This document shows positions 53,440 through 63,679 of a DNA stretch of 64,000 nucleotides, one piece after another; the stretch's first letter is position 1; each line of letters begins with the position of its first letter. Below the pieces are notes generated by a model. It was not told the origin of the DNA. It made no database searches and saw only the letters and a program-made list of their open reading frames with translations. A program made the translations under genes and the position numbers. Source of the DNA: Wyeomyia smithii (Eukaryota; Arthropoda; Insecta; Diptera; Culicidae); NCBI RefSeq assembly GCF_029784165.1, contig NC_073696.1, forward strand, positions 177,313,825-177,377,824. The letters are read 5' to 3'.

Positions 53440-53563
53440 TCTTTGGATGCAAATTTTGACGGTACTTTGGAGTGTCTAGATGAGCAATACGACAATAGTT
53501 CAGATGAAGAGTCTGTTTTGCATTCATCAATATCCCCAGAAAAAAGTAATGCAGACTTCGAAG
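53440..53563 (+). pseudogene. Transposon exon 3 (acidic)
   Basis: Acceptor ttcacag at about 53439 and donor GAAG/GTACAT near 53563. Encodes SLDANFDGTLECLDEQYDNS and SDEESVLHSSISPEKSN, an acidic linker. It joins exon 4 in phase 1 (G/GT). Confidence 0.55.
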
Positions 53564-53733
53564 GTACATAAATTTTGTAAAATTAGTCGATGAATATTAC
53601 ATATATAATGAATAACAGTGTTGTGTTATTTGATAGAAGCTCTATTAAACATAAAATATGATCAAATTGTCAAACTATTTTCTGTTTTATTTTTGCAATA
53701 AAAGTTTTGTTCACTTAGTCTTGTGTTTCGTAG

Positions 53734-55825
53734 GTCAAATAAACCTTCAAGTATCGGCGATGAACGCTGCTGAGAGCAATAAAGCAAGTACTGTATCAAT
53801 ATTAGAATCAAGAAAACCAAAAAATAGATATAAAGAGCGCTTACGCAAAATAAATTCTTTAGTTGATATGAAGCAAACCGAAATAACAAAATATTGTAAA
53901 AATTCGAAGATTCGAATCTCTTCAGTCAAGAAGACCATCCATGAAAATTTCAAACAATATTTTACAGAAAGGTATAACGCAACATGGTGACAGTCCTGGT
54001 AACGATTTTTTCGATAAGCTAGTTGAAATTCATAAAAAATTAAGGATGGCAAGAAAAACAAATATTCAGATTATATAAAGAGATACGCGATGTGCACATA
54101 TATTACTGAAGGTCGCGCAAAATACATTCAATTCATGAAACTTCTTCCATTACCAAAAACATCTACGTTGTATTCGTTTTATTCCAGTCAATTGGATAAC
54201 ATATCAGAGAGTCATATAAGAATCAAAGAGCTAGTGACTTATATCGAAAACTTCAATCTATCCAGATTTGTATGGATTTCTGAAGATGCAATGGCTATTA
54301 CAAGTAAAGTAGAATACGATTCCAAAGCGAGAAGAATCATTGGAAATATATATAAAGAACATATAGCAACGGAACTGCCAATATTGACCAAATCTCAAGT
54401 TTTTTCTGCAAAAGATGTCAAAGAACAGTCATTGGAACAGCAGCCAGCTACTGACCTTAATGTCATAATGTGTACGGGTCTGTCATTAAACTCAGCTTCA
54501 TTTTGTCTAACAGCCTACGGCGTCGGAAAATCAATGAAAGCAGAAGCATATGTAACTTGCGTACGGTATATTACTGCCGAATTAGCTAAGCATGGTATTA
54601 TTAACCTTGGTTGTTCATCTGATGGTGCATCAATGTTTTATCGCGGTATGAAAATACTTTCCGGTTTGGGATCTGCGACGGATGATGGAATTCCTAATGA
54701 TTACACATCATTTTTTAAAAGTAAACAAACAGGACCTCCGTTTTGTGTGCAGGATACTGTTCATATTGGGGGAAAGTTGAAAAACCGATTTCTGCATATT
54801 GGAAAAGCCCATCGAATTGGTATTTGTGAGAAACTTGGATGTTTATCGTTCCTTAACATAATTTATTTTACAGGAAATTATATTGCCATAGTTGGCCATT
54901 TGTGCATTCTTGTGCAAAATCGTCCTATATCAGAACATGGATTGTCAATAGGTGAAATTACCACGGCAGATCGGATGAACTTCAAAATTGTTGAAAAAAT
55001 GATCGATGAACGAGTCACCGATGCTTTGAAAATGCATGTTGCGCAAAGTGACAGTACTGTATTATTTTTGAAACTTTTGAGATATGTTGTTTCTTCCTTC
55101 ATAGATAACAATCTAAAAGTTTTGGAGAGAGTTTTTCGAATATGGTATGCAGTTTTTTTTAAGGTTTTGGCACAGCTGGTTGATTCAAAACAAATTATCT
55201 GTTGAGGATAATTTTGTGACACTGAATTCATTATTCTGCATTGAATTGAACGCGCATGAGTTGATAAAAATTATTAATTACTGTCGTCGAAACGAGTGCC
55301 CACATGTGTTTCTACCTACTTTTTTCAATAGCCAGTGGAATGAGTCATTCTTCAGAAAACTAAGATCAATGAGTTCTTCGTTTTCGACTATTGTCAATTT
55401 TTCAGTTATGCAGGCGTTGCAGCGCGCCAAAAGGGTAGATTTTCTACTTCAATCTGAATCAATGCTACCTTTTGAAAAATGTCAGAAAACCAAAATGTGT
55501 TACGTGCCATCGGAAATGCCTGCAGATATAGATATAATAGATGTAATTGAATCAGCAAAATTTGATGCAATGACAGATTTGAATTCAATCGGAATTCAAT
55601 GTGATCTTCCCGCCACGTGTAATATTCAACCCGTAATACTAACAGAAGAAGAAAATTCTGATCAGATAGGTGATCAGGAAAAGGAACTCGAAAGATGTAA
55701 TGAAGAGGACACTGCTGACTCTAATAGGGATGGTGCAGAACGCTTTGAGGAAATAATTGATATCAACGACCTTTTCAAAAATCTTGATTACGATATAGAT
55801 TTAAAAGATTATTCTGATCAATATG
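53734..55825 (+). pseudogene. Transposon exon 4: DDE-type transposase core
   Basis: Begins after acceptor tttcgtag (53733). The reading NRYKERLRKINSLVDMKQTE is coiled-coil-like. It shifts frame near 53985 and 54055, then 54090-55205 is open: RFVWISEDAMAITSKVEYDS, INLGCSSDGASMFYRGMKIL, FCVQDTVHIGGKLKNRFLH. A third shift in a T run at about 55150-55160 leads to 55160-55825: NFVTLNSLFCIELNAHELIK and NSQWNESFFRKLRSMSSSFS. Asp of SEDAMAI, Asp of SSDGAS and Glu of WNESFF are candidate catalytic residues; this is inference from spacing. The end is acidic and has a donor GTAAGA at 55826. Confidence 0.7.
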
Positions 55826-55884
55826 GTAAGATTACTATTTTTATGTGTTTTGATTGAATTGATTTGTCGGTTTCCTGAGATTTT

Positions 55885-56414
55885 AAGGAACAAAGAAAAG
55901 TTTGTCAAAATAAAAAAGTTAAATGGACAAATTGCAGTGGTAAAAATATCGACTTTGTTATGGATGTTTGAGAAGCAGCCCGGATCGATTGAGACGAAAC
56001 ATAAGAACCAATAACGAACTAACAGATGTTCACAGAGGACTGGGAATTTACAACACAATCACTATCGGAGATTGGTGCTTTTTCAGATTGAGTGCACAAG
56101 TAATCGTTGGTCAAGTTTTGTGCTTTCAGTACAACGTTTCGAGACAGCGTTACAAACCATTTCGATTTGAAACAGCTCCTATCGAAGCACCAGAAAACCA
56201 AAAAGAACTAGTAGTGATCTCCAGTTGGTTTAAAGTTGACTCGAATGCAATTTTGGTAAGCCTGAATCAAATGCAACCGTTGCGTATTGAATGTTACGAG
56301 GGTCACATCAATCGTCCTTCAAAATCGAAACTAAAACAACTGAAACTGGATAAAGAAACGATTTGCATGACGCGTGACATTGAGGAGAATATAGTATCAG
56401 AAATGGAAACGTGA
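55885..56414 (+). pseudogene. Transposon exon 5: C-terminal domain
   Basis: After an intron from 55826 to about 55885, the frame reads NKEKFVKIKKLNGQIAVVKI and STLLWMFE, then shifts near 55970 to SSPDRLRRNIRT, followed by YNTITIGDWCFFRLSAQVIV and VVISSWFKVDSNAILVSLNQ, ending at a stop at 56412-56414. It looks like a beta-rich C-terminal domain. Role unknown. The subterminal GATTAC repeats begin soon after the stop. Confidence 0.55.
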
Positions 56415-57756
56415 ATGAGAAGAATAAAAATAATTATTTCTCAATGAAAAAAACGTTGAACTTAAATCATTGATTATAATTTGAGTATAATTAGAGACGA
56501 ATTACTGTTAATTATTATTGATTATCCATGATTACTCCAGATTACTTTGGATTACATATGATTACTTGATTATCTGATAAATTGAGAGTAATCACTAGTT
56601 ACTTGTCAGTAAAACGCTTGTTGGAAACCCCTTGGGTTGAACTGGTATACGCAAAGAGAGATGTGAGGGGACTCTACTGGCTGTACGGAAATGCCGTCAG
56701 TCGAGACGTACACCAGCCACTTTTGCGTTCGAGAGAGAAGCCTACATCAAGGAGGGAGAATATCGACGTGCTGTCTTGCGATTGGTCCGACTACACATTA
56801 GTCGAGCTGTGACACCAGACATGCGGCCTCAAGCGTGTATAAAAGGACTGCGAAGCCGCCACGCGGCATCAGTTCCTGGGACAAGTTTAGACAACGGCAG
56901 CGATTGCCTTTCGCGCGGTACGAGAAAAGAAAGATCGTAGGTAGTGTTTCGAAGTTACGCCGCAGTTAATTGGATTCCGCTCCGCAGCCCAACCCGGATT
57001 AACCCCGAAAAATCCCGTACGGTGAAATTAAGCTCAGTGACCCAGTGATATCAGCCGTCCGTCAACATACGGCTAAAGACGTATTGGGCCATAGTAAATC
57101 GGCCAGTTCAGATACCGCACATTCCACCACCCGCTGCGGTCAGTACGCGAGTGCCCTGTTCTTGGCCGTTCGTCAACATACGGCTCATGAACCCGTGTCG
57201 GACCATATTACTCCGGTCCCGATTTGACCCCGCTACGGTCTGTACGCGAGTGTCCCAGTTCCTGGCCGTTCGTCAACACACGGCTTAGCATCGGGAAAGT
57301 CCCGAGAAGGGCGAAATATTCGAGCCAAGGCTGGCCGAACACGCTCCGGTCATAGCTACATCACCAGCGAGTATCTACGAGGGTATCTACCAGCAGCAGA
57401 AACCGGCGGACGCGCCGGTGCGATTCTTCAAGACAACGGTACGAGAGAGCAACTCGACAGTGTCAGCTTCAAGCGGCGGCAATAACGGACAGCAGTGAGT
57501 CGTAAAGCTTTAAGAAAATAACTAAATAAATTCCGTAGATTTTCCCTTAAACTTTGACTTTAACATAAAAGTTTTCCTTTTAAATTCAATAAATGCTGTG
57601 GTTGCCAAATGATCAGTTTCTTGGGTTTTGCGTGAGCCGAAATTTCGATTTTAGGTTGTGACTGATCTGAAGCTACATAGGAAGGTAAGTTTCCTTGAGC
57701 GCATTTTGCCGACCCTGTAAAAGAGAGTGACGCCGGGCAATCAAAAAGTAACAATT

Positions 57757-57774
57757 GGCGATCCTCGTAAAGAT
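57757..57774 (+). promoter_or_regulatory. Primer-binding site of element C
   Basis: TGGCGATCCTCGTAAAGA, two bases after the LTR end (AACA). It starts with TGG as expected for pairing to a tRNA 3' CCA. The tRNA species is not assigned. Confidence 0.6.
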
Positions 57775-58082
57775 ATATAATAAAATGTGTGGCTTCACCA
57801 CACATTTTTATTGTGCTTAAGGGAGACTCACGATCCTCCGTAGTTATCGTGATTTGTCCAATTCCAACAATAATTTTTCGCATTATTGGCTCAACAGCAA
57901 AGTTCGTTTGACGATTAAAAATAAGATACGATATACAGTTGAGTGCTTAGATTTTGGTGTGGTATTAGAAACACGCGGTTGGTGCCTCTATAGAAGAAGG
58001 CTATTGTAAAAAAAAAGTGCTGTCGATTAATCAGACGAAACTGGTAGGTTTGCACGCGTGATTCCAGACAAATATAATTACA

Positions 58083-58586
58083 ATGGAAAGTGATTTCAAC
58101 CAAACGATTAAGAACGTAGAAGACCTACAAGGGTGCTTCGAAGATTTACGGGTAGATTTTCTGTACGAAGACGAGTTAGATTACGAACTGAATCTGAGGG
58201 GAATAAGATTTGAAGGAGAAGTAGCAATGGTTAGGAAACGGGGAAGTTTGAGAGAGGCTTTAAAGCATGAGAAAGAACAGAATATGCCATTTGAAATAGT
58301 CTATGATTTTGATCCTTTGTTAGACTTCGAGTTGTGTGCAGATAAACTACAAAAGGTACACGAGAGTTTGAGTAGCTCGACGCAGCCCTCACCACGTGGC
58401 CGTTCGATTTTATTACATCTGGGAATGAGGATGTATAGGTTGCTAGATCGTTTAGAAGAAACTCAGCAAACGGTTACTAAAGGCCTGCTCGACAGGGTGA
58501 TTGAGCTGTTAAATACTTACTACTATAAAAAAAATCAGCACTTGGCCTTCCCCCAACAACTCAACCGTCGAATGACCAGCTATTAG
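58083..58586 (+). pseudogene. Element C gag, N-terminal part
   Basis: The ATG at 58083, 330 bp after the primer site, starts MESDFNQTIKNVEDLQGCFE. 167 codons, rich in Glu/Asp/Leu (DELDYELNLRGIRFEGEVAM, then LGMRMYRLLDRLEETQQTVT). Related Gag proteins have similar charged N-termini. It ends at a stop and continues in the next frame at 58604. The start is the first ATG of the open frame and has no competitor in the leader. Confidence 0.65.
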
Positions 58587-58603
58587 ATAGTGCCGAGCCT
58601 AGT

Positions 58604-59395
58604 TTGGGGTTAGATGAGGAAGACCCTGAAGAAATACCTGATTCAAGTGAGAGGGATTTAGTGGAATGTCTGCGGAGATTAGGGTTCTATGACGGAACAG
58701 CGTTTGACTCAAGAACAAAACTGCGCAATGGAATGTTAGCTCTCGAAAATGAATTATATGCGCTTCGTAAATTCAAAGAGGGAAATCAAAACCCCGAAAG
58801 GTCTGCAACCGGGCAGATCACAAATATAATAACCTCTATACCTAGTTCAATTTCTTGCTATTCCCACACAACAGTTGTAAATGCGAACACGGCGCCCCGA
58901 CTGGCGACCACCGTCCATCAAAGTCGGGTTACAGGGCCTGCTTACGATGAAAGGTATCGGAATAATGTACGCCACACTGCACCGGCCCACCCAGCTTATA
59001 GTGCTGGAGGTGCCACGATAGTGACAGCGCCTAACTGCTTGACGTGGCCCGCGTCCAATACACACTGTTTTACTTCGGCTTACGGATACAATCCATGGTT
59101 TCCGGGACAAAATACCTCTTCTTCAACTACGATCTTCCCGCCACAACTGCTTAACCCGTATCCCCATTTACTTGGAGAGGCCCCACCAGCAGCAACAGCT
59201 GGGCTCACAAATCCTCAGACGGGATATCCTTATATTCCAATGGGCTTTACCGAGTGTGGCCATTCCTACGCCATATACTACCTTTCCACCTCCGAGGGTC
59301 CATAAATCCTTGCCGGTATCTCAATGGAAATTAGAAAAATATGCTGGAACTGACCAAGGGAGTACTCTTAATGAATTTCTGGTGCTTGTGTAGCA
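58604..59395 (+). pseudogene. Element C gag, middle part
   Basis: 58604-59305 is a 233-codon frame: ERDLVECLRRLGFYDGTAFD, then a Ser/Thr/Pro/Tyr-rich linker. A shift near 59290 leads to SLPVSQWKLEKYAGTDQGST and LNEFLVLV (59300-59393), the start of the capsid in CsRn1-like Gag, and then a stop. The capsid continues in other frames, heavily broken, to about 59800. Confidence 0.65.
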
Positions 59396-60240
59396 ACTCT
59401 CACTGGCCGAACGGGTGTCGGAATTGGAGCTTTTGATTCGGCGTTTCATCTGTTCACTGGGACGGCACTCAATTGGTTCATGTCGATGAGTTCTCGAGGG
59501 TTGTTGCGTGATTGGAGTCACCTAGTACAAGAATTGAGAAAAGCATTCGTTCATCCCGAGCTCGACTCACTGGTTCGATCAAGAGTCCAGGAACGTCGTC
59601 AGTAGAAAAATTAGACTTTTCAAGATTACTACTACGATTTAGAAAAACGTTTCCGATCGATGACGTATCAAATGAGTGACGCGGAAAAGCTTGATATATT
59701 AAAACGTAACATGGAGCAGATTATAAGAAATGTTTACTTTGGAAACCAGTAGAAAGTCTGGAACAATTAGTTGATGCCGGTCGGCAAATCGATGCCTCTA
59801 ATTTTTCGATTTACAACAAGTTTTTTGGTTCGGAAAAACAGACTAATGTTTTGTCGATAAATGAACCGAACAAACGAGAAGGTGAAAATAATAATACACC
59901 GAGTAAGCCAAAATGGGATGCCGGGAAATCACAGCCAGCTAAAAAAGCCTTCGATAAAGCAGCCGGCCACCCCACACCGAATAATAAAAACCCCTCACTT
60001 ACCACCAAGCCGAAACCCCCGCAGGACGACCCCAAAGAGGGGCCCTCTCGACAGATCCGCACACTTCACGAGATAGTGGCGTCCCACAGGCCACCGGATA
60101 TAACTCAATGCCTTTACTGTCGTTTGACCGGTCATACCCTCGAACAATGTCGATCGGTACGAGGACTGATTTGTCGAATATGTGTATTTAGAGGTTTCGA
60201 TACTCAAAACTGTTCGTTTTGCAAAAAAACGGATCGCTGA
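59396..60240 (+). pseudogene. Element C gag, capsid end and zinc knuckles
   Basis: 59396-59850 carries capsid words in shifting frames (LAERVSELEL). 59851-60240 is open: a Pro/Lys-rich basic stretch, then CLYCRLTGHTLEQC and CRICVFRGFDTQNCSFCKK, two zinc-knuckle-like motifs that would bind genomic RNA. The frame ends at 60238. Confidence 0.7.
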
Positions 60241-60383
60241 CGGCCGAAAGTCGCCGGTCGTCTACCCCAATCGCATAAGCACCGGGAACGAAAATGTTCT
60301 GGTGGATTATTGGGAGGTTGCTTCCGAGACCCTTTATGAGAAAACCCATATCGAAATATGCATTATAATGGAACCTTAACCAC

Positions 60384-60755
60384 ATGACAATCGACCCTAT
60401 ACTCGAGTCTCGAGTCAAATTGTATAATTTACCGGTTACAGGGTTACTCGACTCGGATAGCAATCTAACTTTAATCAACCGCCATATTTACGAACGATTA
60501 AATAAACCCAAACTGCACCCTTACGAACCCACGATAGAAGTCCGCACCGCTAGCGAAAGTAAACTAAATATATTAGGAAGGCTATTTATTCCTTTCGCGT
60601 TGAAAAATACAACTCGGATTATCTCAACCTTAGTAGTGGAGGATTTAGCAATAGTGTATTTTAGGGATGGGTTTCTGGGACCGCTTCCATATAACGCCTT
60701 CTATCTTAGAGTGCGCCCTAGTGGAAGAACAAACAGAGGACCAGGAACCAGTTAG
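60384..60755 (+). pseudogene. Element C protease
   Basis: 123 codons. LPVTGLLDSDSNLTLINRHI is the aspartic protease active site; the usual Asp-Ser/Thr-Gly reads Asp-Ser-Asp here, so the Gly is replaced and activity is unlikely. The flap and RIISTLVVEDLA follow. It lies between zinc knuckles and RT, as expected. The catalytic Asp itself is kept. Confidence 0.72.
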
Positions 60756-60786
60756 AAAAATCTTATCAACCCGTTAACAACAACTG

Positions 60787-61140
60787 TTGGAAGAAATCAA
60801 AAGGCAATTTAAAATTGCCACCGCGGAAACTCTATCGACAACCCCTTTAATAGAACACCAGATCAAAATTGGTGACGAGTGGGTAAATAAACCTGCTCCA
60901 AGGCAGTATAATTATACCCTTTCCCCCAAAATACAACAAAAAGTAGCGGAAGAATTGGATCGGATGCTACAGCTCGGCATAATCGAACGATGCCAGTCAG
61001 ACTGGTCGTCAAACGTGGTGGCGGTTACAAAACCGTCTGGAAAAGTGCGACTCTGTCTCGATGCACGAAACATAAACCAACGAACAGTAAAAGACGCTTA
61101 CCTTTTACCTCACCCTGGACGAATTCCTTCCAACATATAA
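60787..61140 (+). pseudogene. Element C RT fingers, palm deleted
   Basis: Reads PLIEHQIKIGDEWVNKPAPR, then LSPKIQQKVAEELDRMLQLG, IIERCQSDWSSNVVAVTKPS and GKVRLCLDARNINQRTVKDA. These are RT motifs before the catalytic palm. At about 61115-61125 the sequence jumps to the connection region in another frame (FQHIKEKLVTAPIL), so motifs A, B and C including YxDD are missing. Confidence 0.8.
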
Positions 61141-62048
61141 AAGAAAAGTTAGTCACAGCCCCCATTCTAGTTAGCCCCAATTTCGAGCTGGAGTTTTGTA
61201 TACAGACCGATGCCAGCGACATTGCAGTGGCCGCGGTCCTTACTCAGAACCAAAGCGGCTCTGAAAGGGTTATAGCCTATTTCTCTCACAAATTGACCAC
61301 ACCTCAGCGTAATTACCACGCGTGTGAAAAAGAGACATTAGCCGCACTGATGGCAATAGAAGCCTTCAGAGGCTATGTCGAAGGCGCCCATTTCACGCTG
61401 GTGACTGACTCATCAGCGTTATCCCATATTATGACCACTAAGTGGAAAACAGCTTCGCGTTGCAGCAGATGGTGTTTAACACTGCAGCAATATAACATGA
61501 CTATCACTCACCGGAAGGGAAAAGAAAATGTGGTGGCAGACGCGCTCTCTCGTAGTGCCCTGGTGGCATCGGCACAATCATCTCACTGGTATCAAGAAAC
61601 CCTGAGTAAAGTGCTTGAAAACCCTGACGATTTTGTTGACTTTACCGTTAAGGACGGTACACTGTGGAAGTTTGTGTCCAGCCCCAACCTACCGTACGAT
61701 TACCGGTATGAGTGGAAAACAGTCCCTCCCCCTGAGGACAGAGAATCCATAATTAAAAAAAACCACGATGAGGCCATGCACCTCGGTGTAGAGAAAACCG
61801 TGGATCGAATAAAACTGCGATATTATTGGCCCAAACTATCTGCTGAAGTTCGTGCTTATGTGAAGAAATGCACGACTTGCAAAGAAGTCAAGGGGGCAAC
61901 CGGTCCTGCGGTTCCTTTAATGGGGGAGCAGCGAATCACTCGCCACCCTTGGCAAATCATAGCCGTTGACTTCATCGGGCCGCTTCCAAGAACAAAACCG
62001 GTCATCAATACGTTTTGGTCATTGTCGATCTATTCAGCAAATGGGTAA
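61125..62048 (+). pseudogene. Element C RNase H and integrase zinc domain
   Basis: RNase H: FELEFCIQTDASDIAVAAVL, then ETLAALMAIEAFRGYVEG, FTLVTDSSALSHIM and HRKGKENVVADALSRS, all key residues visible. Integrase zinc domain: HDEAMHLGVEKTVDRIKLRY and KKCTTCKEVKG. The core begins HPWQIIAVDFIGPLPRTK (first Asp). The frame shifts near 62020 and continues in 62015-62788. Confidence 0.82.
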
Positions 62049-62788
62049 TGCTGACCCCAATGCGAAGGATTGACAGTCGCTTACTATGTACGGTGATTCG
62101 GGAGCAATGGTTTTTTAGAAACTCAACACCGGAAGTAATTATATCAGACAACGCAACCTGTTTCTTGTCAAAAGAGTTTAAAGCACTCCTAGACCGATTC
62201 AAGGTAAGGCATTGGTTAAACGCGAAGTACCACTGCCAAGCCAATCCGGTTGAGCGGGTTAATCGCACGATTAATGCCGCCATCCGGACATATGTAAGAG
62301 CGGACCAGAGGCTCTGGGACTCAAAGCTAGCGGAAATTGAGACAGTTTTAAATTCGTCTGTTCATGCCGCTACTAAACTCACACCTTATTTTATCACTCA
62401 TGGTCACGAGATTTTTCTAAATGCCGCAGATCATGAGGAACCTATAACTTATTTAAACCGTCCGGGAAATAATATCCAGGCACAGCAGGAACTGTTTGAG
62501 GATATATATGAAACCGTACAAAATAATTTAGCAAAAGCCTACGAAGAAAGTAGGAAACGATACAATTTACGCAATAGGGCACACGCTTCAAATTTCGAAG
62601 TAGGACAGATGGTGTACTATCGGATCATGAAGCAGTCAAATGCTGCCCGAAATCATAATGCTAAGTATGCCCCGATGTATCTGCCGGCACGTATTCAGGC
62701 AAAAATAGGTTCATCAGCCTATGAAATCCAGGATCTCACGGGAAAATCAATGGGTGTATGGCACGCATCCAATCTTAAGGCTGGGTAA
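62015..62788 (+). pseudogene. Element C integrase core and C-terminus
   Basis: 257 codons. VIVDLFSKWVMLTPMRRIDS follows the first Asp. PEVIISDNATCFLSKEF holds the second Asp and YHCQANPVERVNRTINAAIR the Glu (normally NPVER). The C-terminal part has NFEVGQMVYYRIM and AKYAPMYLPARIQAKIGSSA, a DNA-binding SH3-like fold, ending KSMGVWHASNLKAG. No chromodomain is present. Apart from the shift at its start, this half looks intact. Confidence 0.83.
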
Positions 62789-63630
62789 GCTAACAGCCTA
62801 ACTCCGATAGTTGCTGTTGGGGGAATAGCTGGGTAATAATAACCCCAGTCCTCATGCATAGTAGTGGAGTAGTTCACTGCTTTCACTGTCACAGACCGTT
62901 GGCTGAGTACAGTTTTCACTGTTTAGGTGAGATTTTAGGCTCCGAAAAGGAGAACAACAGCAAAACCGAGGTATCGGTGATTACAGTTTGCTTCATAAGA
63001 GCGATTATCATGCAAAATTATCCTGCAACGAAAGGAAAATACAAAACCTTTTACAATAAATTCATTATACTTACCATACCGCGTGCATGGCTATGGGACT
63101 TTGACGTTTGCCTATTCCAGCGACAAAACTAACGTCAAAGTGTAAGCTACTCATTGGCGGAAAATCGCCTAACATCTCGATTTCAAGATTGATAATGATG
63201 AGGTTGAGACAAAATAGACTTTATCACCGGCCGATGACAGTATCGTCTCGAGCCAAGAAAATATATATTATAGATAGGAGTAAATAATTCGATGGTAGTA
63301 CTGGATAGGTTAGCGAATGATAGACGGGTGTAAGTTGTGTGATCGAAGGGGGCCCCACTGAGTGAGAGTGTGAATGAGATTTCAGTAAAAGAAAATGGAA
63401 TCACGGTTTAGGAGTTAGGTATAGTAAGTAAGAGTAGCGAACACCAGAGGGTTACCGAGAGCATTTTGGTAATAACACGGCAGTTTTTAAAAGTAATTGA
63501 ATAACAAAAATCTGCAAATAACAAGGTCTAAGCACTTGGCAAATATCGAGAAGAAGACCAGGTCCGAGCTAGCTGTCCCCAATAAATGGGAAGATTACGG
63601 CTGGGTATTGAACAACACCTTAACATAAGG
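62789..63630 (+). other. Element C 3' untranslated region
   Basis: No env. A 92-codon frame (62854-63132) has no motif and is probably chance. The sequence is otherwise AT-rich and ends at a hairpin and purine tract before the 3' LTR. Confidence 0.5.
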
Positions 63631-63679
63631 AAAAAAATACACACGCAACTGTGTATTTTTTTTCCGAGGGAGGTGACAA
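63631..63679 (+). promoter_or_regulatory. Hairpin and polypurine tract of element C
   Basis: AAAAAAATACACA (63631-63643), loop cgcaac, and TGTGTATTTTTTT (63650-63662) form a perfect 13-bp stem. CGAGGGAGGTGACAA (63665-63679) follows and abuts the 3' LTR; it is the expected primer tract for plus-strand DNA. The stem also resembles a transcription terminator, but its position points to a role in the RNA. Confidence 0.7.

Larger units (their letters stand above)
51564..56634 (+). mobile_element. 5.07-kb hAT-like DNA transposon with multi-exon transposase gene
   Basis: Ends CAAGGGGTTTCCAA at 51564 and its exact inverse at 56621-56634 are flanked by GGTTGAAC on both sides (51556-51563 and 56635-56642), an exact 8-bp target duplication. 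Both subterminal regions are full of GATTAC/TTACT words. Inside, on the plus strand, is a gene with an N-terminal SAM-like domain, a zinc-finger-like motif and a DDE-type transposase. 8-bp duplication is typical of hAT; the protein words do not look like classical hAT, so the superfamily is left open. Four frameshifts show it is inactive. Confidence 0.88.
51220..57754 (+). repeat. 5' LTR of element C, split by a transposon
   Basis: Left part 51220-51563 and right part 56643-57754, separated by the hAT-like element and one target-site copy. TATA box TATAAAAG at 56838-56845 and polyadenylation signal AATAAA at 57588-57593 mark U3, R and U5. The R region contains an imperfect tandem repeat (57053-57285). 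It ends AACA before the primer site. Confidence 0.85.

Noticed and set aside
57045..57227. ORF with repeated AVRQHTA words
   Set aside because: It is produced by the non-coding tandem repeat in the R region of the LTR.
57053..57285. CRISPR-like array of spaced repeats
   Set aside because: Only three imperfect units, within an LTR of a eukaryotic retrotransposon, with unequal spacing.
62854..63132. Env or accessory ORF after element C integrase
   Set aside because: No signal peptide, membrane segment or motif; composition like surrounding 3' UTR.
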